A stretch of DNA of 64,000 bases. Source: DASWJZ01 sp963720705 (GTDB lineage: Bacteria; Pseudomonadota; Alphaproteobacteria; Rhizobiales; Afifellaceae). The stretch lies in the NCBI GenBank assembly GCA_963720705.1, contig CAVRGJ010000002.1, positions 124,001 through 188,000 of the forward strand. Direction: 5' to 3'. Below, in pieces: positions 17,735-26,387 of the stretch (positions within the stretch are counted from its first letter, which is position 1; each line of letters starts with the position of its first letter). A model generated the notes under the pieces. It searched no databases, was not told the origin of the DNA, and saw nothing but the letters and a program-made list of their open reading frames with translations. A program made the translations under genes and the position numbers.

Positions 17735-18700
17735 ATGGAATCAAACACGCACCGTATCGGCTGGATCGGCATCGGCCGCATGGGATTTCCGATGGCCGAG
17801 CGGCTGCTCGATGCCGGGCACGAGGTCCACGTCTGGAACCGCACACGCTCAAAGGCCGAGCCGCTCGCGGAAAAGGGCGCCGTTCTGACCGACCTCCCCT
17901 CCGATCTCGCAAGCGTCGACATCCTCTTCACCATGGTCTCCACCGCCGCCGACGTGGAGCAGGTGCTCTTCGGCGAGAGCGGCGTGATCGACGGTGGGGC
18001 AGCTGTTCCGCGCATCGTGGTCGACTGCTCAAGCATCGGCGCCGACGAATCGGCCGACATCCGTGCGCGGATCGAAAAGCGCGGTGCGGCTTTCCTCGCC
18101 TCACCCGTCAGCGGCAACGGGAAAACGATTAGGGTCGGCAAGCTCAGCGCCGTCGTTTCCGGCCCGCGCGACGCATTCGACGTGGTGAAGCCCTATCTTG
18201 AGACGTTCGCGGCGCACGGCGTTGCCTATGTGGGGGAGGGGGAGCTCGCGCGCTTCTGCAAGATCGCACACAACGTCATGCTCGGCGTCGTCATAGAGAC
18301 GCTTTGCGAGATAACGGTGCTCGCCGAGAAGGCCGGCGTTCCGCGCCACGCCTTCCTGGAGTTCATCAACAACTCTGTGCTCGGCTCGATCTTCTCGCGC
18401 TACAAGTCGCCGGCGCTCGTCAACCTCGATTTCACGACAACTTTCACGCCGGCGTTGCTTCGCAAAGATCTCGATCTCGGCCTCACCGCGGCGCGCGAGC
18501 TCGACGTCGCAATGCCCGTGACGGCCGCGACGCGCGAGGCGCTGCAGGCGCATTTCGGCGCGGCGACGCTCAAGCCCGATCCCGCCGCCTACCTGGAAAA
18601 GGATTTCGCGGCGCTGATCGAGACGGTCGCGCTTGCGGCCGGCATCAAGCTGACCAGTGAAAACAAGCCCGTGAAAAGCGGCCTTGAAACGACCGACTGA
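17735..18700 (+). CDS. Beta-hydroxyacid dehydrogenase (HIBADH/6PGDH NAD-binding family)
   Basis: NAD(P)-dependent oxidoreductase of 321 residues related to 3-hydroxyisobutyrate and tartronate-semialdehyde dehydrogenases. The Rossmann motif is IGWIGIGRMGFPMAERLL near the N-terminus. The substrate loop SPVSGNGKTIRVGKL corresponds to the usual APVSGG...A..G.L but has GNGKTIRV inserted in place of the common GxxGA pattern. The catalytic Lys is in FCKIAHNVML. It lies 35 bp after the M24 gene and 45 bp before the Liv binding protein, probably in one operon. Confidence 0.86.
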   Translation: MESNTHRIGWIGIGRMGFPMAERLLDAGHEVHVWNRTRSKAEPLAEKGAVLTDLPSDLASVDILFTMVSTAADVEQVLFGESGVIDGGAAVPRIVVDCSSIGADESADIRARIEKRGAAFLASPVSGNGKTIRVGKLSAVVSGPRDAFDVVKPYLETFAAHGVAYVGEGELARFCKIAHNVMLGVVIETLCEITVLAEKAGVPRHAFLEFINNSVLGSIFSRYKSPALVNLDFTTTFTPALLRKDLDLGLTAARELDVAMPVTAATREALQAHFGAATLKPDPAAYLEKDFAALIETVALAAGIKLTSENKPVKSGLETTD

Positions 18701-18745
18701 GGCGGAGGCGAAGACATCGCCTCGAGACAGCACAGGGAGGAAGAC

Positions 18746-19981
18746 ATGAAACGTCTACAATCGCCAGCGAAGGCGCCGATCATGCGGTTGCTGAAGCTGT
18801 TTACGACCGCAGCCGCGGCGACAATGCTTGTCGCGAGCGCGGCCGCGGCCGACTCGCCGCCGCTCAAGATCGGCATTTCGCTGTCGCTCACCGGCGATTT
18901 CGCCGACCCGGGCAAAGCCGCCAAGCTCGGCTACGAATTGTGGGCCGACGAGATCAACAAGGCGGGCGGTGTTCTCGGACGACAAGTGCAGATCAAGATC
19001 GTCGACGACACTTCGAGCCCTGACCAGGTGGTGACGAACTACCAGAACCTCATCACGCAGGACAAAGTCGACATCGTTTTTGGACCCTTCTCGAGCCTGC
19101 TGACGATCCCCTCGGCGCGCGTCGCAAAACGCTACGGCTACGCCTTCATCGAGCCGGCCGGCGGCGGCCCAAAGGTGTTCGACCAACACCTCGACAATCT
19201 CTTCTTCGTGCAACCGGCTCCGGTGGTGAAGGGCGGCGACGTGTTTGCGAAGTACATTTTGTCTTTGCCGGAAGATCAGCGCCCGAAGACCGCGGCCTAC
19301 GCGAAACTCGATGACCCGTTCGCGGCGCCGATCGCCGACTACGTCAAGGACGAGTTCGAGAAGGCGGGGATCAAGACGGTCTACGATCAGACCTATCCGG
19401 CCGAGTCGGCCGACCTGACCCCGATCGTCGCCGGATACGCTGCGGCAAATCCCGACGTGGTCGTCGGCGGGACGCAGTCGCTGGACGCCTTCGCTCAGGT
19501 CAAGGCGATGATCCAGCTGAAGTTCAATCCGAAGTGGCTGTTCCTGTCGAACGGCGCCAGCTCTCCGACCGAGTTCCCGGACAAGGTCGGGGCCAACAAT
19601 ACCGCCGGCGTGTTCACCAGCGGCGACTGGTATCCGGATTCCCCGATCGCCGGCAGCAAGGAATTCATCGCCGCCTACATCGCCAAATACGGCGGCGACG
19701 CCTACGGCATCGACGCCACTTCCGCCGAAGCGTATTCCTGCGGCTTGATACTCGAGCAGGTCGCCAAGAAGACCGGCAAGGTCGACAACGCGACGATCAT
19801 CGCGACGTTGCACAGCGGTGTGTGGCCGACGCTGGTCGGCGACTTGAGCTGGGATGCCGACGGCTCGCCGCAGGGCGAGTACCTGCTGACCCAGTGGATC
19901 GACGGCAAGCTCACCACCGTCTATCCGCCGGACAAGGCGCAGCACGCACCCGTCGCGCCGAAGCCCGACTGGGGCGGATAG
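18746..19981 (+). CDS. Liv-type ABC transporter substrate-binding protein
   Basis: Periplasmic binding protein of the Peripla_BP_6 class (branched-chain amino acid, amide or aromatic-acid type), 411 residues. The signal peptide ends at about ASAAAAD. The mature N-terminus LKIGISLSLTGDFADPGKAA is diagnostic. A perfect AGGGAGGAAG ribosome site supports the ATG at 18746; a second in-frame ATG 12 codons later is possible. It is followed by the four canonical partners. The ligand is unknown. Amides or modified amino acids are likely, given the neighbouring M24, RidA and PLP enzymes. Confidence 0.9.
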   Translation: MKRLQSPAKAPIMRLLKLFTTAAAATMLVASAAAADSPPLKIGISLSLTGDFADPGKAAKLGYELWADEINKAGGVLGRQVQIKIVDDTSSPDQVVTNYQNLITQDKVDIVFGPFSSLLTIPSARVAKRYGYAFIEPAGGGPKVFDQHLDNLFFVQPAPVVKGGDVFAKYILSLPEDQRPKTAAYAKLDDPFAAPIADYVKDEFEKAGIKTVYDQTYPAESADLTPIVAGYAAANPDVVVGGTQSLDAFAQVKAMIQLKFNPKWLFLSNGASSPTEFPDKVGANNTAGVFTSGDWYPDSPIAGSKEFIAAYIAKYGGDAYGIDATSAEAYSCGLILEQVAKKTGKVDNATIIATLHSGVWPTLVGDLSWDADGSPQGEYLLTQWIDGKLTTVYPPDKAQHAPVAPKPDWGG

Positions 19982-19991
19982 GAAAGGGCGC

Positions 19992-20023
19992 GCGGCGCAT
20001 GCCGCGGTCGCAGCATGCGCCGC
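19992..20023 (+). terminator. Intercistronic stem-loop after the Liv binding-protein gene
   Basis: GCGGCGCATGC pairs perfectly with GCATGCGCCGC around a 10-base loop. There is no T run. It sits between the binding-protein and permease genes, as in two other ABC operons of this window. Confidence 0.72.
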
Positions 20024-20058
20024 GCCCGACCCGCAGGCGGATCGCATAGGCGAGCGCC

Positions 20059-20937
20059 ATGCATGCCTTAATCCAGGCCGTGATCCTCGGCGTGCTGACC
20101 GGCGGCGTCTATGCCCTGATGGCTAGCGGTCAGACGCTCATTTTCGGAATCATGAAGGTCGTCAATCTTGCCCAGGCGGCCTTCGTGGTGCTGGCAGCGT
20201 ATCTGACGTTCAGCCTGTTCACGCTGACCGGCCTGGATCCATTCCTGTCGATCCTGATCACAACGCCCGTCTTGTTCGTGATCGGCGCGGCGATCCAGTG
20301 GACGCTTCTGCGCCCACTACGCCCCGATGAGGTTTCGCATCTCTCGCTGCTCGTCACCTTCGCCGTTGCCCTCGGCCTCGAGGGCTTGCTCGCGATGGCC
20401 TACAACACGACGTTTCGATCGATCCGGCCCGGCTACGAGAATTTCAGTTGGACGATGCTCGGTTATCAAGTGAACATGGTTCGGTTCTTTGCCTTCCTGC
20501 TTTCACTTTTGATGCTCGGCGTTCTCTACCTGCTTATGCATCGCACCAAGTTCGGATGGGCAATTCGGGCGACGATCCAGAACCCGATGTCGGCACAGCT
20601 GCTCGGCGTTAACGCGAAAGTGGTCGCGGCGTTCGGCTTCGGGCTCGGCTCCGCGACGGCGGCGGCAGCGGGCGCAGTCTTCGGACTCATTTCGCCGTTC
20701 AACCCAGGCAGTCACTACGATCTGATCAGCCGCTTGCTGACGATCGTCGTGCTCGGCGGGCTCGGCAGTATCGGCGGATCGATAATCGCTGCATTGGTGA
20801 TGGGCGTCGGCTCGGCGGTCATCGCGGCGCTTGTCTCTCCGATCTGGTCGGACTTCTCCTTCTTCGTGGTGCTGCTCCTCGTGTTGCTGTTTCGCCCGAG
20901 AGGGCTCTTCGGCGCGCGCGCGCGAGGCGCAATATGA
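20059..20937 (+). CDS. Liv-type ABC transporter permease (LivH)
   Basis: Integral membrane permease of 292 residues. The LivH N-terminus is recognisable as QAVILGVLTGGVYALMASGQTLIFGIMKVVNLAQ, and the C-terminal coupling region as VVLGGLGSIGGSIIAALVMG. It overlaps the next permease by ATGA. Confidence 0.92.
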   Translation: MHALIQAVILGVLTGGVYALMASGQTLIFGIMKVVNLAQAAFVVLAAYLTFSLFTLTGLDPFLSILITTPVLFVIGAAIQWTLLRPLRPDEVSHLSLLVTFAVALGLEGLLAMAYNTTFRSIRPGYENFSWTMLGYQVNMVRFFAFLLSLLMLGVLYLLMHRTKFGWAIRATIQNPMSAQLLGVNAKVVAAFGFGLGSATAAAAGAVFGLISPFNPGSHYDLISRLLTIVVLGGLGSIGGSIIAALVMGVGSAVIAALVSPIWSDFSFFVVLLLVLLFRPRGLFGARARGAI

Positions 20938-21977
20938 GCTTTCTGGGTTTGCTGCGCGCCGTCGTCTTCTTCGGCGCGCTCACGCTGCTGCCGTTCGGCG
21001 TCGGTCCGCCGTGGATATTGAACTTGCTGATCTTCACTCTGTTGTACGCCGGCTTGGCGAGCGCATGGAATCTCCTGGGCGGCTACGCCGGCTATCCCTC
21101 GCTCGGCCACGCGGCTTTCTTCGGGGTGGGTGCATATGCGATTGCCATCGTCTTCGAGAACAGCGTCGGCAACGGATACTTGCCCTTCTATTTTCTCCCG
21201 GTGATCGGCGTCGGGGCTGCTCTTTTGAGCGTGCCCATCGGCTGGATCGCGATGCGCACCCGCGCCGATGTTTTTGCCATCGTTACGATAACCCTGCTCT
21301 TCATCGCGCAGACACTTGCGTTCAATTTGAGGTCGCTCACCGACGGCGCACAGGGCAAAGCCGTGGCCGTGCCGCCCTTCCCGGTCGATACCTACGGCTG
21401 GCCGTTCTACTACGCGATGCTGGCGCTGCTTGCTCTTGCCATGGGGGTCTCGTTCTACTTCCGCACGTCGAAGATCGGTCTGTCCTTGCTGGCCGTGCGA
21501 GCGGATGAGGACAAGGCAGACGGCGTCGGTGTGCGCGTCACCGGGGTCAAGCTCATCGCGTTCGGCGCAAGCGTCGGCATCACCGCGATGCTCGGCGGCG
21601 TGTGGGCCTACTACGTCGGTTTCGTCTATCCGCAGTTCGCAATCGATCCGCTGGTCACGATCGGCATGGTGTTGATGACGTTCTTGGGCGGGCGGGCTAC
21701 GCTGTGGGGCCCGGTCATCGGGGCATTCATTCTTGTGCCGGCCCAGCAATACTTCGCCTACCAGTTGGGGGCGAGCAAGTTCTACCTGATCGCCTATTCC
21801 GCGATCTTCCTGATCATCATGCTGCTTCTGCCGCGCGGAATCCTGCCGACGATCACCGACCGACTGCGTAGTCGACGCAAGCGGAGGCAGGGGGTTCAAC
21901 AGGAGGACGAAGCCTCCCCCGCGGAGCGCAAAATGGACGCCGGGATGATTGATGAATTGCGGGCGGCGGAACGATGA
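20934..21977 (+). CDS. Liv-type ABC transporter permease (LivM)
   Basis: Second permease, 347 residues, with LivM landmarks: LASAWNLLGGYAGYPSLGHAAFFGVGAYA and FRTSKIGLSLLAVRADEDKADGVGVRV. The C-terminal tail of about 30 residues is charged and lies beyond the last helix. It is translationally coupled by ATGA overlaps to the genes before and after. Confidence 0.92.
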   Translation: MSFLGLLRAVVFFGALTLLPFGVGPPWILNLLIFTLLYAGLASAWNLLGGYAGYPSLGHAAFFGVGAYAIAIVFENSVGNGYLPFYFLPVIGVGAALLSVPIGWIAMRTRADVFAIVTITLLFIAQTLAFNLRSLTDGAQGKAVAVPPFPVDTYGWPFYYAMLALLALAMGVSFYFRTSKIGLSLLAVRADEDKADGVGVRVTGVKLIAFGASVGITAMLGGVWAYYVGFVYPQFAIDPLVTIGMVLMTFLGGRATLWGPVIGAFILVPAQQYFAYQLGASKFYLIAYSAIFLIIMLLLPRGILPTITDRLRSRRKRRQGVQQEDEASPAERKMDAGMIDELRAAER

Positions 21978-22705
21978 CGGCGTTGTTGGAAGTCGACCGG
22001 CTGAGAAAGCACTTCGGTGGCGTTAAGGCGGTGGACGACTGCACGTTCTCGGTCGAGGAGGGAACGATCACCGGTCTGATCGGGCCGAACGGTTCGGGCA
22101 AGACGACAGCCTTCAACATCATCACCGGATATCTGAAGCCCGACTCCGGAATCATCCGCTTCGGCGGCCATTGGGTGAAGAAGCCGAGTCCTGCGAGGCT
22201 TTACCGGCAGGGACTGTCGCGCACGTTCCAGCAGGCGCGAATCTTCCCGCAATTGTCGGTCGAGGAGAACCTGGTAATCGCCGCGGGATATTCCTGGCGC
22301 GCCCTCTTCGGCGCCAGATTGACGGAGGCCGACCGGCGGCGGGCGCGCGAGATGCTTGAGGAGTTCCGGCTTCATGGCTTGGCCGACCTGACGGCCGCCG
22401 AGCTCTCCTACGGTCAGCGCAAATTGCTGGAGTTCGCCGCGGTCCTGATGAGCCGACCCAAGCTCGTGCTGCTCGACGAGCCGACTGCCGGCGTCAACCC
22501 GCTGATGATCGAGACGATGGAGTATCATATCCGCGCCCGGCAGAAGGAGGGAGTGACGTTCCTCGTCGTCGAACACGACATGCCGTTGGTCATGCGGCTC
22601 TGCGACCCAGTGATCGTCCTCGATCGCGGCGCGCCGATCGCCATGGGTGCGCCGGCCGACGTGCAGGTCGACCCGCTCGTCCTAGACGCGTATCTCGGCG
22701 GCTGA
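21974..22705 (+). CDS. Liv-type ABC transporter ATPase (LivG)
   Basis: First ATPase, 243 residues, with Walker A GPNGSGKT (37-44), signature LSYGQRK (144-150) and Walker B LVLLDEPTAGVNP near 164-176. The LivG-type EHDMPLVMRLCD switch segment is intact. The start overlaps the LivM stop. Confidence 0.93.
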   Translation: MTALLEVDRLRKHFGGVKAVDDCTFSVEEGTITGLIGPNGSGKTTAFNIITGYLKPDSGIIRFGGHWVKKPSPARLYRQGLSRTFQQARIFPQLSVEENLVIAAGYSWRALFGARLTEADRRRAREMLEEFRLHGLADLTAAELSYGQRKLLEFAAVLMSRPKLVLLDEPTAGVNPLMIETMEYHIRARQKEGVTFLVVEHDMPLVMRLCDPVIVLDRGAPIAMGAPADVQVDPLVLDAYLGG

Positions 22706-22715
22706 GGCGAACGCA

Positions 22716-23541
22716 ATGCCCCCGGTGCTCGACGCAACCGAACGCACGGATAAACGAAGCCGCGGGGAATCGGCCATCCTCGCGCTCTCCGGAGTGACGG
22801 CCGGTTACGGCGCGGGACTGATCCTGAAGGGTGTCGACTTGGCGGTTGAGACCGGCAAGATCACGTGTCTAATCGGGCCCAATGGTTCCGGAAAGTCGAC
22901 GGTTCTCAAGACGATTAGCGGACTTCTCTATCCGGCCGGCGGCCAGGTCATGCTTCGGGGTGAGGACATCAGCCGCCTGTCGTCGAAAGAGCGCCTGAAC
23001 TCGGGGCGTGGTTCACGTGCCGCAGGATCGCAGTCTCTTCCCTGGGATGACGGTTTGGGAGAATGTGCTGATGGGCGCCTTCATCCTTTCCGATCAAACA
23101 CTGGTTCGAAGCCGCATAGAAAAGGTCGCCGAGCTCTTCCCCATTGTTGCGGAACGTCGCCATGAAGCCGCCGGGTCGCTCTCCGGAGGGGAACAGAAGC
23201 AGGTCGAGCTTGCGCGTTCGTTGATGCTAGACCCGGCTGTGGTCCTGCTCGACGAACCGTCAATTGGGCTCGACCCGAAAGCGCGAAAATCGGTTTTCGC
23301 TTCCATCGCGGCTCTCGCAGAAGATGGGCGGACCGTTCTCCTCGTCGAGCAGAACGCGCGGTCCGGGTTGGCCGTTGCTCACAAGGCTGCGGTCCTTGAG
23401 GCAGGTCGCATCGCGCTGGTCGGCACCGGGATCGGGCTGCTCAACGATCCGGAAGTTGCCCGGCTCTATCTCGGTGCCGGCGCGAGCGGCTCGATGGGCG
23501 CGGCGGTTGACGCTTCGCGCGCGCCGCCGGCAACAGGATGA
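22716..23541 (+). pseudogene. Liv-type ABC transporter ATPase (LivF), frameshifted
   Basis: Second ATPase of the Liv system. The first frame carries an unusual extension of about 25 residues and then ALSGVTAGYGAGLILKGVDL and Walker A GPNGSGKST. Near base 23007 (TCGGGGCGTGGTTCAC) one extra C breaks the frame. The remainder (VVHVPQDRSLFPGMTVWENV, signature LSGGEQKQ, Walker B VVLLDEPSIGLDP) is perfectly conserved in the next frame to 23541. Joined, it has about 274 residues. The conserved remainder suggests a functional gene damaged in sequencing, or a very recent mutation. Confidence 0.85.
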
Positions 23542-23590
23542 GCTGCCCGCCGAGTTGGCTCAAGCGCGGATTATTGTCGGAGGTATCCGC

Positions 23591-24145
23591 TCACCTGGTT
23601 TTTGTTCTTCTGGTCGTGCTGGATCGGAGCGGCTTGTAGGCGATCACTTTGATCTCGACGCGGCAATCGAACATGAAGTCGACGCGGAAGACCGAACGCG
23701 TTGGGCAGTTGCGCTTGAAGAGCTCTGCGTAGGCTTTGTTCACCTCGGGAAAGTCGCGCGGGTCGCGCAGCCATACCGACGTGTCGACCACGTCTTCCAG
23801 CGCGCAGCCCGCCTCCTTCAGTGACTTCTCGATGCTTCTGAGGCTCGCGCGCGTTTCCTCCGCGACGCTTCGCGGCGGCAGGTTGCTGCCGTCGCTGATG
23901 ACGAGGCCCTTCTCGTCGTAGAGGACATCCGCCGGGTTGAACTCGTGGTCCCCTTGCGCGGAGGCGAATACGAAATCTCCTGCGCGCATGGCGAGCGAAA
24001 TCGGAAAGCCCGGCTCGCTGCCAAAGCCCTGACGCAGCGTGACGCCTGCTTTGGCTGAGGCTCGCTTCGGCACCTTGCGCTTCGCCGCTTTCGATTTGGT
24101 GGCTTTACTCTTTACAGCCTTGCGTTTCGGCATTGCGGATTTCAT
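23591..24145 (-). CDS. RidA/YjgF-family protein with a basic histone-like N-terminal tail
   Basis: RidA proteins hydrolyse reactive enamine/imine intermediates made by PLP enzymes. The trimeric-barrel domain starts near residue 36, with RSVAEETRASLRSIEKSLKEAG and the C-terminal CPTRSVFRVDF carrying the substrate-binding Arg. It is preceded by a Lys/Ala-rich tail: 14 of the first 34 residues are Lys or Arg (SKATKSKAAKRKVPKR). The ATG at 24145 follows AAAGGGGGCGACG; a GTG 24 bases upstream is also open. It sits between livF (convergent) and a PLP enzyme gene on the same strand, a sensible partnership for imine clearance. The tail's role is unknown. Confidence 0.85.
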   Translation of the reverse strand: MKSAMPKRKAVKSKATKSKAAKRKVPKRASAKAGVTLRQGFGSEPGFPISLAMRAGDFVFASAQGDHEFNPADVLYDEKGLVISDGSNLPPRSVAEETRASLRSIEKSLKEAGCALEDVVDTSVWLRDPRDFPEVNKAYAELFKRNCPTRSVFRVDFMFDCRVEIKVIAYKPLRSSTTRRTKTR

Positions 24146-24208
24146 CGTCGCCCCCTTTTTGATCCTCACGCGCCTAATGATCCGGGAGCGCGAAACCGGG
24201 CCCGAGGC

Positions 24209-25351
24209 TCAATATCCGCGCGCGTCGACCGGCCAGATCTCCACCAGCGTATCGCCGCGCACGCAGTGATAATGGTTGTAGAGGTTGATCGTCGGGTCGC
24301 AGTGCGGCGTGAGGAATTCCACCGCATCGCCGAGCTTCAACGTGCCGCCCTTCGGGTCGTACTTGAGGTCGCCGTGCTCGTCGCCCTCGAACTGGAAGCG
24401 CACGTCTTTGAGTTTTGGGGTGAGGAGGACCGGCATGCCGCCTTCGGTGGCGAGCGCCTTGTAGCCGGAATTGACGATCGCATGTCCTTCGCGCGACGCG
24501 ATGACCGTCGCCAGCACGAAGAGCGAAGCGTCAAACGGCCGCTCGCCTGTCCGATCGATTTCATAATACTCGCGGTCCATGAACGGATAGGAGCCCGGCT
24601 GGATCTCGGTGAAGACGCCGCCGGTGACGTCGACGTCGAAGGTGCCGGTGCCGCCGCCGGTCACGATCTCCGGCTCAAGCCCCTCCGCTTTGAGCGCTGC
24701 AATCAGCTCGCGGATGCGCGCCATCTGTCCTTCAGCCGCCCTCTTGCGGTCAGCGGGGGAGGGGATGTGCTGCATGTGGCCGTAATAGGCATGAAGGCCG
24801 CGGTAACGGAGATGCGGCGAAGCCTCCACCTTGCGCGCGAGCGCAACGACACCTTCGATCGCGGCGATGCCAGTGCGATCCTGGCCTACGTCGAACTCGA
24901 CCAGAAGCGACAGCGGCTTGCCGGCTTTCTCCGCCGCGGCGGCGAGCCCAGCGAGGTTCTTCAGATCCTCCACGTTCAGGATGAAGCCGCTCGATCGCGC
25001 GTTGAGCGCGATGGCGCGATCGATCGCGGCTGGCGTCACGGCTTCGGATGTCACGAGAATGTTCTCGATGCCGCCGCTCGCCATCACTTCCGCCTCGCTC
25101 AGCGTCGCGCAGCAGATGCCAATCGCGCCGGCCGCGATCTGTCGCCGTGCGATCTCGATGGACTTGCCGCCTTTGCTGTGCGGCCGGAGTTTGACGCCCG
25201 CGGCCTTGGTCAGCCGCGCCATCGTCGCGATGTTGCGCTCCAACGCATCAAGGTCGAGCAGCAGCGCCGGCGTGTTGAGCCGCGAGCGACTGCCCTTCAC
25301 GCCGATGAAATGCTGGTTCGGCCCCAGGCCGGGAACTCGGGAATTGACCAT
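24209..25351 (-). CDS. DSD1-family PLP enzyme (D-threonine aldolase/D-serine dehydratase-like)
   Basis: Fold-type III PLP enzyme with an N-terminal alanine-racemase-like barrel, 380 residues. TPALLLDLDALERNI opens the barrel, and the PLP lysine is probably K60 in LRPHSKGGK (family RPHxKxHK). The C-terminal metal site is recognisable as TPHCDPTINLYNHYH (family HCxxT-N-Y). GGGAGG precedes the ATG. Likely activities are D-threonine or D-hydroxyaspartate aldolase or dehydratase. A RidA gene lies immediately downstream, and a Liv transporter nearby could supply the amino-acid substrate. Confidence 0.86.
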   Translation of the reverse strand: MVNSRVPGLGPNQHFIGVKGSRSRLNTPALLLDLDALERNIATMARLTKAAGVKLRPHSKGGKSIEIARRQIAAGAIGICCATLSEAEVMASGGIENILVTSEAVTPAAIDRAIALNARSSGFILNVEDLKNLAGLAAAAEKAGKPLSLLVEFDVGQDRTGIAAIEGVVALARKVEASPHLRYRGLHAYYGHMQHIPSPADRKRAAEGQMARIRELIAALKAEGLEPEIVTGGGTGTFDVDVTGGVFTEIQPGSYPFMDREYYEIDRTGERPFDASLFVLATVIASREGHAIVNSGYKALATEGGMPVLLTPKLKDVRFQFEGDEHGDLKYDPKGGTLKLGDAVEFLTPHCDPTINLYNHYHCVRGDTLVEIWPVDARGY

Positions 25352-25530
25352 CGTTAGCCTCCCATCTCGATACGAAGACAGCGTGCGCGCCGATGCTCGA
25401 TTTCATTCGCGGACGCAATCGCCGTCGCGCTCGACTGCAGGAACGCCGGGTCGGTTGCCGCCGCCTCGAGACGGCTTCGACGCATGCCCGCCCTGCGCCG
25501 CGTGATCCCCCGTTCAAATGCGTAACGTCC

Positions 25531-25543
25531 TGTTCTACGAACA
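25531..25543. promoter_or_regulatory. Candidate operator upstream of SDR
   Basis: TGTTC-TAC-GAACA is a perfect 13-bp inverted repeat, 38 bp upstream of the SDR start. The 230-bp divergent gap otherwise shows no gene. The binding protein is unknown. It is not the alphaproteobacterial LexA box, which is a direct GTTC repeat. Confidence 0.4.
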
Positions 25544-25581
25544 ATCGACGCGAATGACGGATACGATGGAGCGAAGCTGCG

Positions 25582-26358
25582 ATGGACATCCAAGCGGGGC
25601 GGTTTGCCGGAAAGCGTGCGGTCGTGACGGGGGCGAGCGCGGGGATCGGCTACGCGACTGCCGTCAGACTTGCCGCCGAAGGCGCGCGCGTGGGGCTTGT
25701 CGCGAGACGCCGCGAGCCGCTCGAAGCGGTCGCACAGGAGATCGCCGCGTCCGGCGGCGAGGCTCTCGTTCTCCCTGCTGACAGCTCCGTCGAAACGGAG
25801 ATCGAAGCGGCGATGGATGCGGCGGCGGAGCGCTGGAGCGGCCTCGACATCATCGTCTCGAACGCCGGCATCGAGCTGCTCGGCCAGGACGACCGCGTCG
25901 ATCGACTCGACCGCGCGATCTGGGATCGCCTGCTGACGACCAACCTCACCGGCCAGTTCCTCGCCTGCAAGCACGGCGCGCGGCACCTGCTCGCGACGGG
26001 CGGCGGCGCCATCGTCTGCCTCGGCTCGAATTGCGGCAATCTCGGAATGGCCACCAACGAGCCCGCCTACAGCGCCAGCAAAGGGGGCATCCTTGCGATG
26101 ATGAAGGTGATGGCGATCGACTACGCCCGCCTCAAGATCCGGGTAAACATGGTCATCCCCGGTTTCATCGATACACCGATGAACGCGCCGGTGATGAAGG
26201 ACCCGAAGGAGCTCGCCTACTGGAGCAACCAAATTCCGATCGGAAGGACGGGCACCGCCGAGGAATGCGCTTCGGCAATTCTGTGGCTCGCTTCCGACGA
26301 GGCGAGCTACTGCATCGGAACGACGCTCGTGGTCGACGGCGGCCAGTCTTCCATCTGA
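25582..26358 (+). CDS. SDR-family oxidoreductase
   Basis: Short-chain dehydrogenase of 258 residues: TGASAGIG (16-23), SNAG (93-96), catalytic S149, Y163 and K167 (YSASK), and a C-terminal CIGTTLVVDGGQSS. GGAG precedes the ATG. It diverges from the DSD1-type enzyme. A role in oxidising the hydroxy product of that pathway is possible but unproven. Confidence 0.88.
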   Translation: MDIQAGRFAGKRAVVTGASAGIGYATAVRLAAEGARVGLVARRREPLEAVAQEIAASGGEALVLPADSSVETEIEAAMDAAAERWSGLDIIVSNAGIELLGQDDRVDRLDRAIWDRLLTTNLTGQFLACKHGARHLLATGGGAIVCLGSNCGNLGMATNEPAYSASKGGILAMMKVMAIDYARLKIRVNMVIPGFIDTPMNAPVMKDPKELAYWSNQIPIGRTGTAEECASAILWLASDEASYCIGTTLVVDGGQSSI

Positions 26359-26387
26359 GCCTCGACGATCAAGATGCGTTGTGTCGC

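Noticed and set aside
15876..17912. A 678-codon antisense frame over lacI and the M24 gene
   Set aside because: No recognisable domain, spans a promoter and operator, and opposes two convincing genes.
7404..18700. Sulfoquinovose (sulfo-EMP-like) pathway, because a YihS-family isomerase, an aldolase-like protein, a kinase and a YihU-type dehydrogenase lie close together
   Set aside because: No GH31 sulfoquinovosidase or sulfolactaldehyde-specific gene is present, the kinase is FGGY and not YihV type, and the dehydrogenase belongs to a different operon.
25531..25543. LexA/SOS box
   Set aside because: Alphaproteobacterial LexA sites are direct GTTC-N7-GTTC repeats; this is a short inverted repeat.
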